This document shows positions 1 to 6,715 of a stretch of DNA of 7,338 bases, one piece after another. The position numbers were made by a program, and so were the translations under genes. Numbering within the stretch: position 1 is the first letter of the stretch; each line of letters begins with the position of its first letter. Location: NCBI GenBank assembly GCA_019417795.1, contig DXUR01000118.1, positions 1-7,338 of the forward strand, read 5' to 3'. The notes below the pieces were generated by a model, which saw only the letters and a list, made by a program, of their open reading frames with translations, was not told the DNA's origin and did no database searches. The DNA is from Clostridiales bacterium (lineage in GTDB: Bacteria; Bacillota_A; Clostridia; Oscillospirales; Oscillospiraceae).

Positions 1-255
1 GAACTGGCGAAGCAATTTGATCTCAGCACAGCGACCCTGAAAAACGGCTTCAAGGGTGTGTATGGCAGCCCCATCTATACCTATATCCGCAACTACAAGA
101 TGAATGTGGCAGCGTCCATGCTGGTAACAGACCGTAAAAAGCGGATTATTGAGATTGCAGCTGCTGTCGGCTACGATAACCCAAGTAAATTTGCAGCGGC
201 TTTCAAGGAAATCTTTGATACGACCCCTGCTGAATACAGAAATGACAGGAGGTAG
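1..255 (+). CDS. AraC-family transcriptional regulator, C-terminal part (5' end outside window)
   Basis: The reading frame is open from base 1 and ends at TAG 253-255, giving the last 84 residues of a protein whose start lies upstream. It holds the AraC/XylS DNA-binding domain: a first helix-turn-helix (LAKQFDLSTATLKNGFK) and the diagnostic second one, with IAAAVGYDNPSKFAAAFK followed by F-D-T-T-P-A-E-Y-R. The stretch TLKNGFKGVYGSPIYTYIR resembles, from memory, the PchR/YbtA-type regulators that sense siderophores; this is suggestive only, because the ligand-binding domain is not in view. Such proteins usually activate the genes beside them. The stop lies only 3 bp before the ATG of the first ABC gene, and the ribosome binding site of that gene lies inside this coding sequence, so the regulator is almost certainly co-transcribed with the transporter operon and probably controls it. 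The GTG at 58 is an internal valine codon, not the true start. The fold is sure; the specific role is inferred. Confidence 0.93.
   Translation, partial: ELAKQFDLSTATLKNGFKGVYGSPIYTYIRNYKMNVAASMLVTDRKKRIIEIAAAVGYDNPSKFAAAFKEIFDTTPAEYRNDRR
247..252 (+). promoter_or_regulatory. Ribosome binding site of the first ABC gene
   Basis: A perfect AGGAGG lies 6 nt before ATG 259 and inside the last codons of the AraC gene. It fixes the start at 259 and implies translation directly after the regulator. Confidence 0.85.
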
Positions 256-258
256 AAC

Positions 259-2022
259 ATGAACACAAAAATGAAACGCTCCACAGCAACGTGGATCTGG
301 GACTTTGCGGGAGGATATCGCTCCCGTTATGTACTCAGCGTACTCAGTGCTGTGTGCGGCGTGATCTGCGGCATTTTGCCCTATTTCGTCATGGCGAATA
401 TGATTGGCGATTTACTGGGTGAATGCCGGGACATGAATATTTACTTACAATACTGCCTTGTGATGGCGCTTCTTTGGGTGGGGCGATGCGGCTTTCACAG
501 CATTTCCACCACGCTTTCTCACAAGGCGACCTTTGCGGTGTTGGGCAGCATCCGCAAACGGGTATGTGAGAAGCTGACCCGTGTGCCGCTGGGGACAGTG
601 CTGGATATGCCCTCCGGCTCGGTGAAAAATGTGCTGGTGGAGCGCATCGACAGCATCGAGACCACGATGGCGCATATCATTCCCGAATTTACATCAAACC
701 TGTTGGTGCCTATTGCCCTGCTGGTGTATCTCTTTGTACTGGATTGGCGGATGGCATTGGCGGTACTGGCGACAGTGCCCATCGGGTTTGGCTGCTACGC
801 CCTGATGACCCGTGGCTATGCCGAAAGCTATCAGAACACCGTGGATAAGACGAAGGTGCTCAATGATACGGCGGTGGAGTACATCAACGGTATCGAGGTC
901 ATCAAGGCTTTCGGCAAGGCGCAAAGCTCCTACGAAAAGTTCGTGGTTGCCGCCAAAGAGGGTGCTTCCTGCTATGTGGAATGGATGCGGCGGTGCAATA
1001 TCTATTTCTGCCTCGCTATGTCCATTTTCCCGGCAACTATGGTCGCAGTTCTTCCCATTGGAGGCCTGCTGTTCCGTGCCGGTGCGCTGGATGCCAACAC
1101 TTTTATTCAGGTCATTCTCTTTTCCGTTGGTCTGATTGCATCGCTCATTACCGTCATGTCCTATGGCGACGATCTGGCAAAGCTGGGGACAATCATCGGA
1201 GAAGTGACCGACATTTTGGAGCAGGAGGAACAGGAACGTCCTCAGGCATCCACTTCCGTGCCGAAAGATAATGATATTGTGCTGAAGGATGTTACCTTCG
1301 GTTACCACGAAAAAGAGGTGCTGCACGGCGTCTCCATGGAAATCAAAGAGGGTACGGTCAATGCCCTCGTTGGTCCTTCCGGCAGCGGGAAATCCACCAT
1401 TGCCAAGCTCATTGCAGGCCTGTGGGATGTGAAAGGCGGCAGTATTACTCTTGGTGATGTGGATGTTCGTTCCATGACTCAAGCAGACTACAACCAGTAC
1501 ATTGCCTATGTTTCGCAGGATAACTACCTATTTGACACCACGGTTATGGAAAACATCCGTATGGGCAATCAAAGTGCAACGGATGAAGAAGTGGTGGAAG
1601 CCGCAAAGAACAGCGGTTGCCATGACTTTATTATGAGTCTGGAAAATGGTTATCAGACCGTTGTGGGCGGTGCCGGTGGGCATCTCTCCGGCGGCGAGCG
1701 TCAGCGCATCGCCATTGCCCGGGCCATGCTGAAAAACACACCGATTATCATTCTGGACGAAGCTACCGCTTTTACCGACCCGGAGAATGAGGCATTGATT
1801 CAGTCCTCGGTTGCAAGGCTGACAAAAGGCAAGACCTTGATTGTCATTGCACATAGGCTCTCCACCATTACGGGCAGCGACCGGATTTTCGTAGTGGAGG
1901 ACGGAAATATCCGAGCAACCGGAACCCACGAGGAACTGCTCAAAAAAGATAAACTATATGCCGAGATGTGGCGTTCTCACATTGCCGTGCGGGATACGGC
2001 AGAAGGAGGTGCGGAAGTATGA
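259..2022 (+). CDS. ABC transporter half-protein (permease-ATPase fusion), first of a pair, YbtP/IrtA-like
   Basis: This 587-residue protein has the exporter-fold layout: an N-terminal membrane domain with about six helices (roughly residues 24-48, 60-80, 140-161, 165-185, 247-270, 282-303), then a nucleotide-binding domain. All ATPase motifs are intact: Walker A GPSGSGKST (372-380, Lys378), Q-loop Gln420, signature LSGGERQR (476-483), Walker B IIILDE with Asp500 and catalytic Glu501, and H-loop His532. The D-loop region reads ATAFTDPE rather than the common SALD form. It sits in the inner membrane and should dimerise with the product of the next gene, which overlaps it by 4 bp and is equally long. 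The AraC gene upstream and the paired arrangement resemble ybtA-ybtP-ybtQ, whose ABC pair imports ferric yersiniabactin despite the exporter fold. Drug or peptide export is the main alternative. Family assignment is firm; direction and substrate are inference. Confidence 0.94.
   Translation: MNTKMKRSTATWIWDFAGGYRSRYVLSVLSAVCGVICGILPYFVMANMIGDLLGECRDMNIYLQYCLVMALLWVGRCGFHSISTTLSHKATFAVLGSIRKRVCEKLTRVPLGTVLDMPSGSVKNVLVERIDSIETTMAHIIPEFTSNLLVPIALLVYLFVLDWRMALAVLATVPIGFGCYALMTRGYAESYQNTVDKTKVLNDTAVEYINGIEVIKAFGKAQSSYEKFVVAAKEGASCYVEWMRRCNIYFCLAMSIFPATMVAVLPIGGLLFRAGALDANTFIQVILFSVGLIASLITVMSYGDDLAKLGTIIGEVTDILEQEEQERPQASTSVPKDNDIVLKDVTFGYHEKEVLHGVSMEIKEGTVNALVGPSGSGKSTIAKLIAGLWDVKGGSITLGDVDVRSMTQADYNQYIAYVSQDNYLFDTTVMENIRMGNQSATDEEVVEAAKNSGCHDFIMSLENGYQTVVGGAGGHLSGGERQRIAIARAMLKNTPIIILDEATAFTDPENEALIQSSVARLTKGKTLIVIAHRLSTITGSDRIFVVEDGNIRATGTHEELLKKDKLYAEMWRSHIAVRDTAEGGAEV
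2004..2009 (+). promoter_or_regulatory. Ribosome binding site of the second ABC gene
   Basis: AGGAGG within the 3' end of the preceding gene, 9 nt before ATG 2019. It decides the start of the second ABC gene in favour of 2019 over an in-frame ATG at 1968, which would force a 55-bp overlap and add 17 residues unlike the family's N-terminus. Confidence 0.85.
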
Positions 2023-3752
2023 TTCAGATTTTCAGACGGTTCTTCGATTTTTGCGGTGAGACCAATAAACGCAAATTTACAAAGTCCATTTTCCTCGGGG
2101 TGCTGAAAGCACTGTTTGAGGCTTTGAAGATTCCTGCTATCGCCGTGACCTTGCAGGGTGTTCTGAGTGGAAATCTGACAGTTCAGCACATTCTGCTATC
2201 CCTTGGCATTATGCTGTTCAGTATCGCAGGCAATGCTTTTGCAAATTACCGCTCCACCATGCTCCAATGCGAAGCCGGTTATGGTACCTGCGCCGACAAG
2301 CGCATTGAAATTGCCGAACACCTGAAATATCTCCCGATGGGCTACTTCAATCAGAATAGTCTCGGATATATTACCTCCGTTGCTACCAACAGCATGGAGG
2401 CTCTGGCAGATGTAGCTACCCGTGTGGTCATGATGGTGACCCAGGGCATTTTGACCACGGCGGTGGTCGTGTTGATGATCTGCGCCTTTGATCTGCGCAT
2501 CGGCGGTATTGCAATTTTGGGTATTCTGCTGTTCTTTGCTGTCAACTCACTTTTGCAAAAGAAAGCAAAGGAAATTGCGCCGACCAAGGATGCCGCTGAC
2601 CGAAAACTGGTGGAAAAGGTGCTGGAGTACATTCAGGGCATTGCGGAAGTCAAGTCTTATAATCTGACCGGAGAAAAGAGCAAGGCTCTGAATCGTGCCG
2701 TCGACGAAAACACAGCGGCAAACATAAAATTGGAGATCACCTTTGTCCCCATCATGTTCCTGCAAAGTCTGACAGCCAAGCTCATCGGCGTGGTCATTGC
2801 GGGCGTATCCGTTGCGTTTTATCTGAACGGCACAATGGAGCTGCTGAATGCCGTGGTCATGGTTATTGCCGCCTTTATCCTGTTCGGTGCGCTGGACAGT
2901 GCAGGCAGTTACTCTGCACTTCTGCGAAATGTTGACCTGAATGTGAGCAAGGCGCAGTCCGTTCTGGATATGCCTACGATGGACATTGATGGACGTGATA
3001 TCACACCCACGAATTACGATATCGATGTGGAGAATGTAGAATTTTCCTACGACAAGCGCAAGATCATCGATGGCGTATCCGTCCATATTCCGCAGAAAAC
3101 CACCACCGCCATCGTCGGCCCCTCCGGTGGCGGCAAGACCACCCTTTGTCACCTCATCGCCCGGTTCTGGGATGTGGATAGAGGCTGTGTCCGCTTGGGC
3201 GGCATGAATGTGAAAGATTACAGCATGGACAGCCTGATGAAAAATTTCAGCTTCGTATTCCAGAGCGTCTATCTGTTCCAGGACACCATCGCCAACAACA
3301 TCCGCTTCGGTCAGCCGGATGCACCGATGGAAAAGGTCATCGAAGCGGCGAAAAAAGCCTGCTGTCACGATTTCATCATGGCACTACCCGATGGGTATGA
3401 AACCATTATCGGTGAGGGCGGCGCAAACCTTTCCGGTGGCGAAAAGCAGCGTATTTCCATTGCCCGTGCCATCATGAAGGATGCGCCCATCATCATTCTG
3501 GACGAAGCAACCGCTAATGTTGATCCGGAAAGCGAACAGGAGCTGACCACCGCTATCGAAGCATTGACGAAAGAGAAAACCATCATGATGATCGCCCACC
3601 GCCTGAAAACTGTTCGCCATGCCGATAATATTCTGGTAATCGACGGCGGCAAAATCGTCCAAAGCGGCACCCATGACGAGTTGATGCACCAAGGAGGGAT
3701 TTACCGCCGCTTCGTGGAGTCCAGAGAACTGGCCGTTGGCTGGAAAGTATAA
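2019..3752 (+). CDS. ABC transporter half-protein (permease-ATPase fusion), second of a pair, YbtQ/IrtB-like
   Basis: From ATG 2019 the product is 577 residues: a hydrophobic membrane domain over about the first 300 residues, then a nucleotide-binding domain. Motifs are complete: Walker A GPSGGGKTT (367-375, Lys373), Q-loop Gln415, signature LSGGEKQR (471-478), Walker B IIILDE with Asp495 and Glu496, and H-loop His527. The D-loop reads ATANVDPE. The start codon overlaps the previous stop in an ATGA arrangement, so translation is probably coupled to give equal amounts of the two half-transporters. The two ATPase domains are clearly related (both have C-H-D-F-I-M before the signature), pointing to an ancient duplication and a heterodimer. 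Neither site looks degenerate, unlike many heterodimeric exporters with one dead site. As with its partner, import of a metal-chelate is the favoured reading from gene order, but export cannot be excluded. Confidence 0.94.
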   Translation: MIQIFRRFFDFCGETNKRKFTKSIFLGVLKALFEALKIPAIAVTLQGVLSGNLTVQHILLSLGIMLFSIAGNAFANYRSTMLQCEAGYGTCADKRIEIAEHLKYLPMGYFNQNSLGYITSVATNSMEALADVATRVVMMVTQGILTTAVVVLMICAFDLRIGGIAILGILLFFAVNSLLQKKAKEIAPTKDAADRKLVEKVLEYIQGIAEVKSYNLTGEKSKALNRAVDENTAANIKLEITFVPIMFLQSLTAKLIGVVIAGVSVAFYLNGTMELLNAVVMVIAAFILFGALDSAGSYSALLRNVDLNVSKAQSVLDMPTMDIDGRDITPTNYDIDVENVEFSYDKRKIIDGVSVHIPQKTTTAIVGPSGGGKTTLCHLIARFWDVDRGCVRLGGMNVKDYSMDSLMKNFSFVFQSVYLFQDTIANNIRFGQPDAPMEKVIEAAKKACCHDFIMALPDGYETIIGEGGANLSGGEKQRISIARAIMKDAPIIILDEATANVDPESEQELTTAIEALTKEKTIMMIAHRLKTVRHADNILVIDGGKIVQSGTHDELMHQGGIYRRFVESRELAVGWKV

Positions 3753-3770
3753 AAGAAAGAGGAAAACAAC

Positions 3771-4352
3771 ATGAAAGACAACAAGCTCAAAGGCAAAGAC
3801 CTGATCAATATCGGCATTTACGCCGCAATCTACTGTGTGCTCATGACCTGCATTGCTATGCTGGGCTACATTCCCATTATGCTGCCCATGCTGGCAGTTA
3901 TCGGGCCAATCGTTCTCGGCGTTCCCATGATGCTGTTTTACACCAAGGTCAAGAAATTCGGCATGATCACCATCATGGGTACCATCGTCGGCATCTATCT
4001 GTGTGTGACAGGAATGGGCTTCTGGCCAATCGTGTTCGGCGTCGTATTCGGTTTCCTTGCGGATTTGGTAGCCAAAAGCGGTAAATACGTAAGCTCGAAA
4101 AAAACCATCCTCAGCTACGGCACCTTCTGCGTAATGCTGTTTGGGAATTTCCTGCCGCTCTATATTGACCGGGAAGCCTATTTCTCCACCCGTCAGAGTT
4201 TTGGAGCGGAGTACATCAATAGTCTGAGCAATATCATGCAGCCGTGGACGGCTCCTGCCATCATTATTGCCGCTTTTGTGTGCGGTATGCTGGGTGCGCT
4301 GCTGGGAAAGGCTTTGCTGAAAAAGCACTTTGTAAAGGCAGGCATCGCCTGA
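3771..4352 (+). CDS. MptD/Trep_Strep-family ECF transporter S component (substrate-binding membrane protein)
   Basis: This is a 193-residue, very hydrophobic protein with about six membrane helices (roughly residues 12-31, 33-56, 63-77, 79-97, 107-127, 152-180) and short basic ends. That matches the size and topology of energy-coupling-factor S components, which bind the substrate within the membrane. The composition and pattern (early GIYAAIY, then GVPMMLFYTKVKKFG and GFLADL) fit what I recall of the Trep_Strep (TIGR02185)/MptD group. The start ATG follows AGAGGA at 3758-3763 by 7 nt and lies 18 bp after the second ABC gene. It is followed at once by EcfT and EcfA genes, so it belongs to a dedicated (group I type) ECF transporter. 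The substrate of this S family is not established to my knowledge. Its placement behind a YbtPQ-like pair suggests a related ligand. Confidence 0.82.
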   Translation: MKDNKLKGKDLINIGIYAAIYCVLMTCIAMLGYIPIMLPMLAVIGPIVLGVPMMLFYTKVKKFGMITIMGTIVGIYLCVTGMGFWPIVFGVVFGFLADLVAKSGKYVSSKKTILSYGTFCVMLFGNFLPLYIDREAYFSTRQSFGAEYINSLSNIMQPWTAPAIIIAAFVCGMLGALLGKALLKKHFVKAGIA

Positions 4353-5083
4353 TGGCGGCGGGTATTTTACAGGCCAGCGTACAAAACAGAGGACTTGTGC
4401 TTGACCCCAGAACAAAACTGATGATGCTGTTCAACATCGCCCTGTTTGTTTTGGGGTCTGCCGGGGGCGAGAGCGTAGAACCGCTTGTCCCCGTTCTTTG
4501 CTTTATGCCTGCTGTGCTGTTCATCAGTGCAAAAAGGTGGAAACAGGCGGCAACCTATCTCACCATCTATCTTGCATCCTGGCTTGTCTACACCCGTCTG
4601 GTGCCACTGACCATCGGAGCAATCAACTTTATCCTGCTGGGGTGCAGCGGGATGCTATCCCGATTTCTTCCGGGCATCGCCATGGGCGGCTATCTCGTTT
4701 CCACCACCACAGTCAGCGAGTTCACTGCTGCCATGCTGCGGATGCGCCTGAGCGAAAAAATCATTATCCCACTGTCGGTCATGTTCCGTTTCTTTCCCAC
4801 GGTGATGGACGAGGCAGCTTCTATTAACGCTGCCATGAAAATGCGTGGGATACATATTGGCGGAAGAAATGCCGGAAAAATGCTGGAGTATCGTCTTGTG
4901 CCGCTGATGACCTGCTGTGTCAAGATCGGTGAGGAACTGTCTGCGGCGGCACTGACCCGTGGCCTTGGCGGAGAAGTACGCCGAACCAATATCTGCAAAA
5001 TCGGCTTTCATGTGCAGGACTATATTCTGCTGGGGATCGGGCTGATCCCATATATTCTCTGGATTTGGGAGATGGTCATGTGA
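4352..5083 (+). CDS. ecfT: Energy-coupling factor transporter transmembrane component T (EcfT/CbiQ-like)
   Basis: The product is 243 residues from ATG 4352, which shares its A with the previous stop (TGATG), a 1-bp overlap typical of coupled translation. It has several hydrophobic segments in the first half, a conserved N-terminal LDPRTKL motif as in EcfT/CbiQ proteins, and two Arg-Gly coupling motifs in the cytoplasmic helices: MKMRGI (Arg165-Gly166) and ALTRGLGG (Arg203-Gly204). In this family those motifs dock into grooves on the ATPases and pass ATP-driven motion to the S component. Length and motif order are normal. An in-frame upstream start at 4244 would overlap the S component by over 100 bp and is unlikely. 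EcfT links the S component upstream with the fused ATPase downstream. The family call is firm; the transported substrate is unknown. Confidence 0.93.
   Translation: MAAGILQASVQNRGLVLDPRTKLMMLFNIALFVLGSAGGESVEPLVPVLCFMPAVLFISAKRWKQAATYLTIYLASWLVYTRLVPLTIGAINFILLGCSGMLSRFLPGIAMGGYLVSTTTVSEFTAAMLRMRLSEKIIIPLSVMFRFFPTVMDEAASINAAMKMRGIHIGGRNAGKMLEYRLVPLMTCCVKIGEELSAAALTRGLGGEVRRTNICKIGFHVQDYILLGIGLIPYILWIWEMVM
5067..5072 (+). promoter_or_regulatory. Ribosome binding site supporting a GTG start for the EcfA gene
   Basis: GGGAGA lies 7 nt before GTG 5080. It favours that codon over the in-frame TTG at 5065, which overlaps no usable Shine-Dalgarno sequence at proper distance. Confidence 0.6.
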
Positions 5084-6486
5084 TCGAACTGGAAAAAATC
5101 AGTTTCCGGCACGAAAATGCCGATGTGCCGTCACTAAAAAATGTTTCCCTGACCATTGCTGATGGAGAATGTGTCCTGCTTTGTGGCGAATCCGGCAGTG
5201 GAAAAACCACCCTCACCCGACTGATCAATGGTCTGATTCCCCATTTCTACGAGGGAGAGCTTGAAGGCTTTGCAATGGTAAACGGTCTGAATGTGACGGA
5301 AGCAGAGTTGTATGAAACGGCAAAACTTGTAGGCAGTGTGTTTCAAAACCCCAGAAGTCAGTTCTTCTGCGTAGATACTACCAGCGAGCTTGCCTTTGGC
5401 TGTGAAAACATGGGTATGCCGGAAAATGAAGTTCTTGCCCGTGTAGATGCGGCGGCAAAGGAACTGAAGATTGAAAATCTTCTGGGACGCAGTATCTTCG
5501 AGCTGTCCGGCGGCGAAAAGCAGAAAATCGCCTGCGCCTCGGTTTCCGCACTGCGCCCACAGGTGATGGTGCTGGACGAGCCAACCTCCAATCTGGATTT
5601 GCAGACCGTCGAAGAATTGAAGCAGACACTCCTTACTTGGAAAGCCGAAGGAAAAACTATCGTGATTGCAGAGCATCGCCTGTCATGGCTGAAAGAGATT
5701 TGTGATCGGGTGATCTGCATGAAGGATGGCGAGGTCAATTTTGACATTCCTATGACGGAGTTTGAGCAGTATTCTGCGGAGCAGCTTCACAAAATGGGAC
5801 TTCGTTCATTGGATGACGACGCTGTTCCGCAAATCTGCTCTGAACCGACAGACGGCGAAATGCTGGAGCTGGTGAATTTCTGTTTTTCTTATGACGGCGT
5901 TCCAGCACTGCATATTCCACAGCTCACGCTGCCCGTTGGCGGTATCATTGCCGTTGTAGGCAACAACGGTGCAGGAAAGTCCACCTTCTCCCGCTGCCTG
6001 TGCGGACTTGAGAAAAAGTTCAAGGGCGAAGTCAGAATCGACGGGCAAGTGTGGAAAAAGAGGCAACTGCTTAAAAACTGCTACATGGTCATGCAGGATG
6101 TAAACCACCAACTTTTTTGCGAAACGGTGGAGGAAGAAGTGCAGCTTGGAATGCGGTCGGAAAACGCTGAAGAAGTTGACCGTGTGTTAAAGCAGCTTGA
6201 TTTATCTGATTTGCGTGATCGTCACCCCATGAGCCTGTCCGGAGGGCAAAAGCAGCGTGTGGCCATTGCATCTGCCATCCTCGCAGGAAAGGAAATACTG
6301 ATCTTCGATGAACCTACCAGCGGTCTGGATTTCAAACACATGAAATGCACCGCAGAACTGTTCGCTTCCCTGAAAGGAAAGCAAACCGTACTGATTGTGA
6401 CCCATGACTCGGAATTGATTCAAAGATGTTGCGGCTATCAAATTCACCTTAAGAGTGGGCAGGTTATTCTACATGAGCAAATGTGA
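5080..6486 (+). CDS. Fused two-domain ECF transporter ATPase (EcfA1-EcfA2-like, YkoD type)
   Basis: The product is 468 residues from GTG 5080, which overlaps the EcfT stop as GTGA. Two complete ABC ATPase domains lie in tandem. Domain 1 has Walker A GESGSGKTT (36-44, Lys42), Q-loop Gln89, signature LSGGEKQK (142-149), Walker B LDE (Asp166, Glu167) and His199 in the form AEHRLSW. Domain 2 has Walker A GNNGAGKST (294-302, Lys300), Q-loop Gln339, signature LSGGQKQR (386-393), Walker B FDE (Asp410, Glu411) and His442 in THDSE. The FQNP and Q-D-V-N-H-Q-L-F stretches after the Q-loops are typical of CbiO/EcfA ATPases. The fusion replaces the usual EcfA-EcfA' pair and powers the T and S components encoded just upstream. 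The differing switch contexts (EHR versus THD) show that the domains have diverged. It is the last gene of the operon. A TTG at 5065 is a less likely start. Confidence 0.94.
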   Translation: MIELEKISFRHENADVPSLKNVSLTIADGECVLLCGESGSGKTTLTRLINGLIPHFYEGELEGFAMVNGLNVTEAELYETAKLVGSVFQNPRSQFFCVDTTSELAFGCENMGMPENEVLARVDAAAKELKIENLLGRSIFELSGGEKQKIACASVSALRPQVMVLDEPTSNLDLQTVEELKQTLLTWKAEGKTIVIAEHRLSWLKEICDRVICMKDGEVNFDIPMTEFEQYSAEQLHKMGLRSLDDDAVPQICSEPTDGEMLELVNFCFSYDGVPALHIPQLTLPVGGIIAVVGNNGAGKSTFSRCLCGLEKKFKGEVRIDGQVWKKRQLLKNCYMVMQDVNHQLFCETVEEEVQLGMRSENAEEVDRVLKQLDLSDLRDRHPMSLSGGQKQRVAIASAILAGKEILIFDEPTSGLDFKHMKCTAELFASLKGKQTVLIVTHDSELIQRCCGYQIHLKSGQVILHEQM

Positions 6487-6625
6487 TTTTGAACAATTAT
6501 CTCGGCCAAAAAAGCTAAAAGAATGATTCATATAACTACAAAACCGCCTTTTACAACGATTTTGCACAAGTAGCGAAAGCTGCGGTTTGAAATATCAAGC
6601 CGCCGATTGCGACGACAAAAAATGT
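6487..6625 (+). other. Intergenic stretch with alternative stem pairings, no gene seen
   Basis: No ORF with a credible ribosome binding site is seen on either strand. A TATAAC at 6531-6536 is a fair -10 match, but the -35 position is only an A-rich run, so no promoter is called. The notable feature is a set of competing hairpins between 6541 and 6603, listed separately. No terminator lies directly after the EcfA stop; the first one is about 140 bp downstream. Confidence 0.6.
6541..6603 (+). other. Possible structured RNA with mutually exclusive pairings
   Basis: Segment GCGGTTTGA (6582-6590) can pair over 9 bp (one G-U) with TCAAGCCGC (6595-6603) around an AATA loop. The same GCGGTTT (6582-6588) is also a perfect complement of AAACCGC (6541-6547), enclosing a small GAAA-tetraloop hairpin of about 5 bp at 6570-6583 that overlaps it by two bases. 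The two long pairings cannot coexist, as in attenuators and riboswitches. No known RNA family was recognised, and only one sequence is available, so function is speculative. Pairing was found by eye without energy calculation. Confidence 0.35.
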
Positions 6626-6663
6626 ACCACGGTGGTATCTATGGAGGTATCACCGTGGTTTTT
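6626..6663 (+). terminator. Intrinsic terminator, possibly bidirectional, after the transporter operon
   Basis: ACCACGGTG (6626-6634) is the exact inverse of CACCGTGGT (6651-6659). The pairing continues inward for six more base pairs with two G-U pairs, leaving the loop ATGG (6641-6644), so the stem is about 15 bp. A TTTTT run (6659-6663) follows, and AAAAAA (6617-6622) precedes it a few bases away, so it could also end transcripts from the right. It is the first good terminator after the EcfA gene. The palindrome could alternatively be a protein-binding operator, as it lies directly upstream of a possible -10. Confidence 0.75.
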
Positions 6664-6670
6664 ATATATT
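6642..6670 (+). promoter_or_regulatory. Weak candidate promoter for the leader ORF and sigma-like gene
   Basis: TATATT at 6665-6670 matches five of six -10 consensus bases. With a 17-bp spacer the -35 would be TGGAGG (6642-6647), only three of six. Transcription would start near 6677, in front of the leader ribosome binding site at 6704. The poor -35 means it may need an activator or may be wrong. The -35 falls within the right half of the 6626-6659 palindrome. Confidence 0.25.
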
Positions 6671-6703
6671 CCAATCATCCCCCGACTAATTGCATAAATT
6701 CGC

Positions 6704-6708
6704 AAGGA
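6704..6708 (+). promoter_or_regulatory. Ribosome binding site of the leader ORF
   Basis: AAGGA, 7 nt before ATG 6716, a normal distance for a translated start. It is the main reason for treating the following short ORF as real. Confidence 0.5.
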
Positions 6709-6715
6709 CATAATC

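Larger units (their letters stand above)
1..6486 (+). other. Transporter operon: AraC regulator, exporter-fold ABC pair, complete ECF module
   Basis: Six consecutive plus-strand genes have junctions of +3, -4, +18, -1 and -4 bp and no terminator or promoter-sized gap between them. The first half (AraC, ABC, ABC) parallels siderophore-uptake loci. The second half is a full S-T-AA ECF transporter. This supports one regulon, and by inference one ligand or ligand class. The promoter lies left of the window. Confidence 0.8.

Noticed and set aside
694..1482. A 262-codon minus-strand frame opposite the first ABC gene
   Set aside because: It is antisense to intact membrane and Walker A coding sequence and shows the same biased His/Gln/Asn composition as other shadows.
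1968..2018. An upstream start for the second ABC gene adding 17 residues
   Set aside because: The AGGAGG at 2004-2009 and the ATGA overlap favour ATG 2019, and the added residues do not look like an ABC N-terminus.
3384..4415. A 343-codon minus-strand frame opposite the second ABC and S-component genes
   Set aside because: It is a shadow frame rich in His and Gln, opposite genes with unmistakable ATPase motifs and membrane helices. It has no domain of its own.
6615..6663. A T-box riboswitch, suggested by TGTACCACGG before a terminator
   Set aside because: The core TGGNACC is not intact (TGTACC), no stem I specifier features are seen, and neither an aminoacyl-tRNA synthetase nor an amino-acid gene follows.
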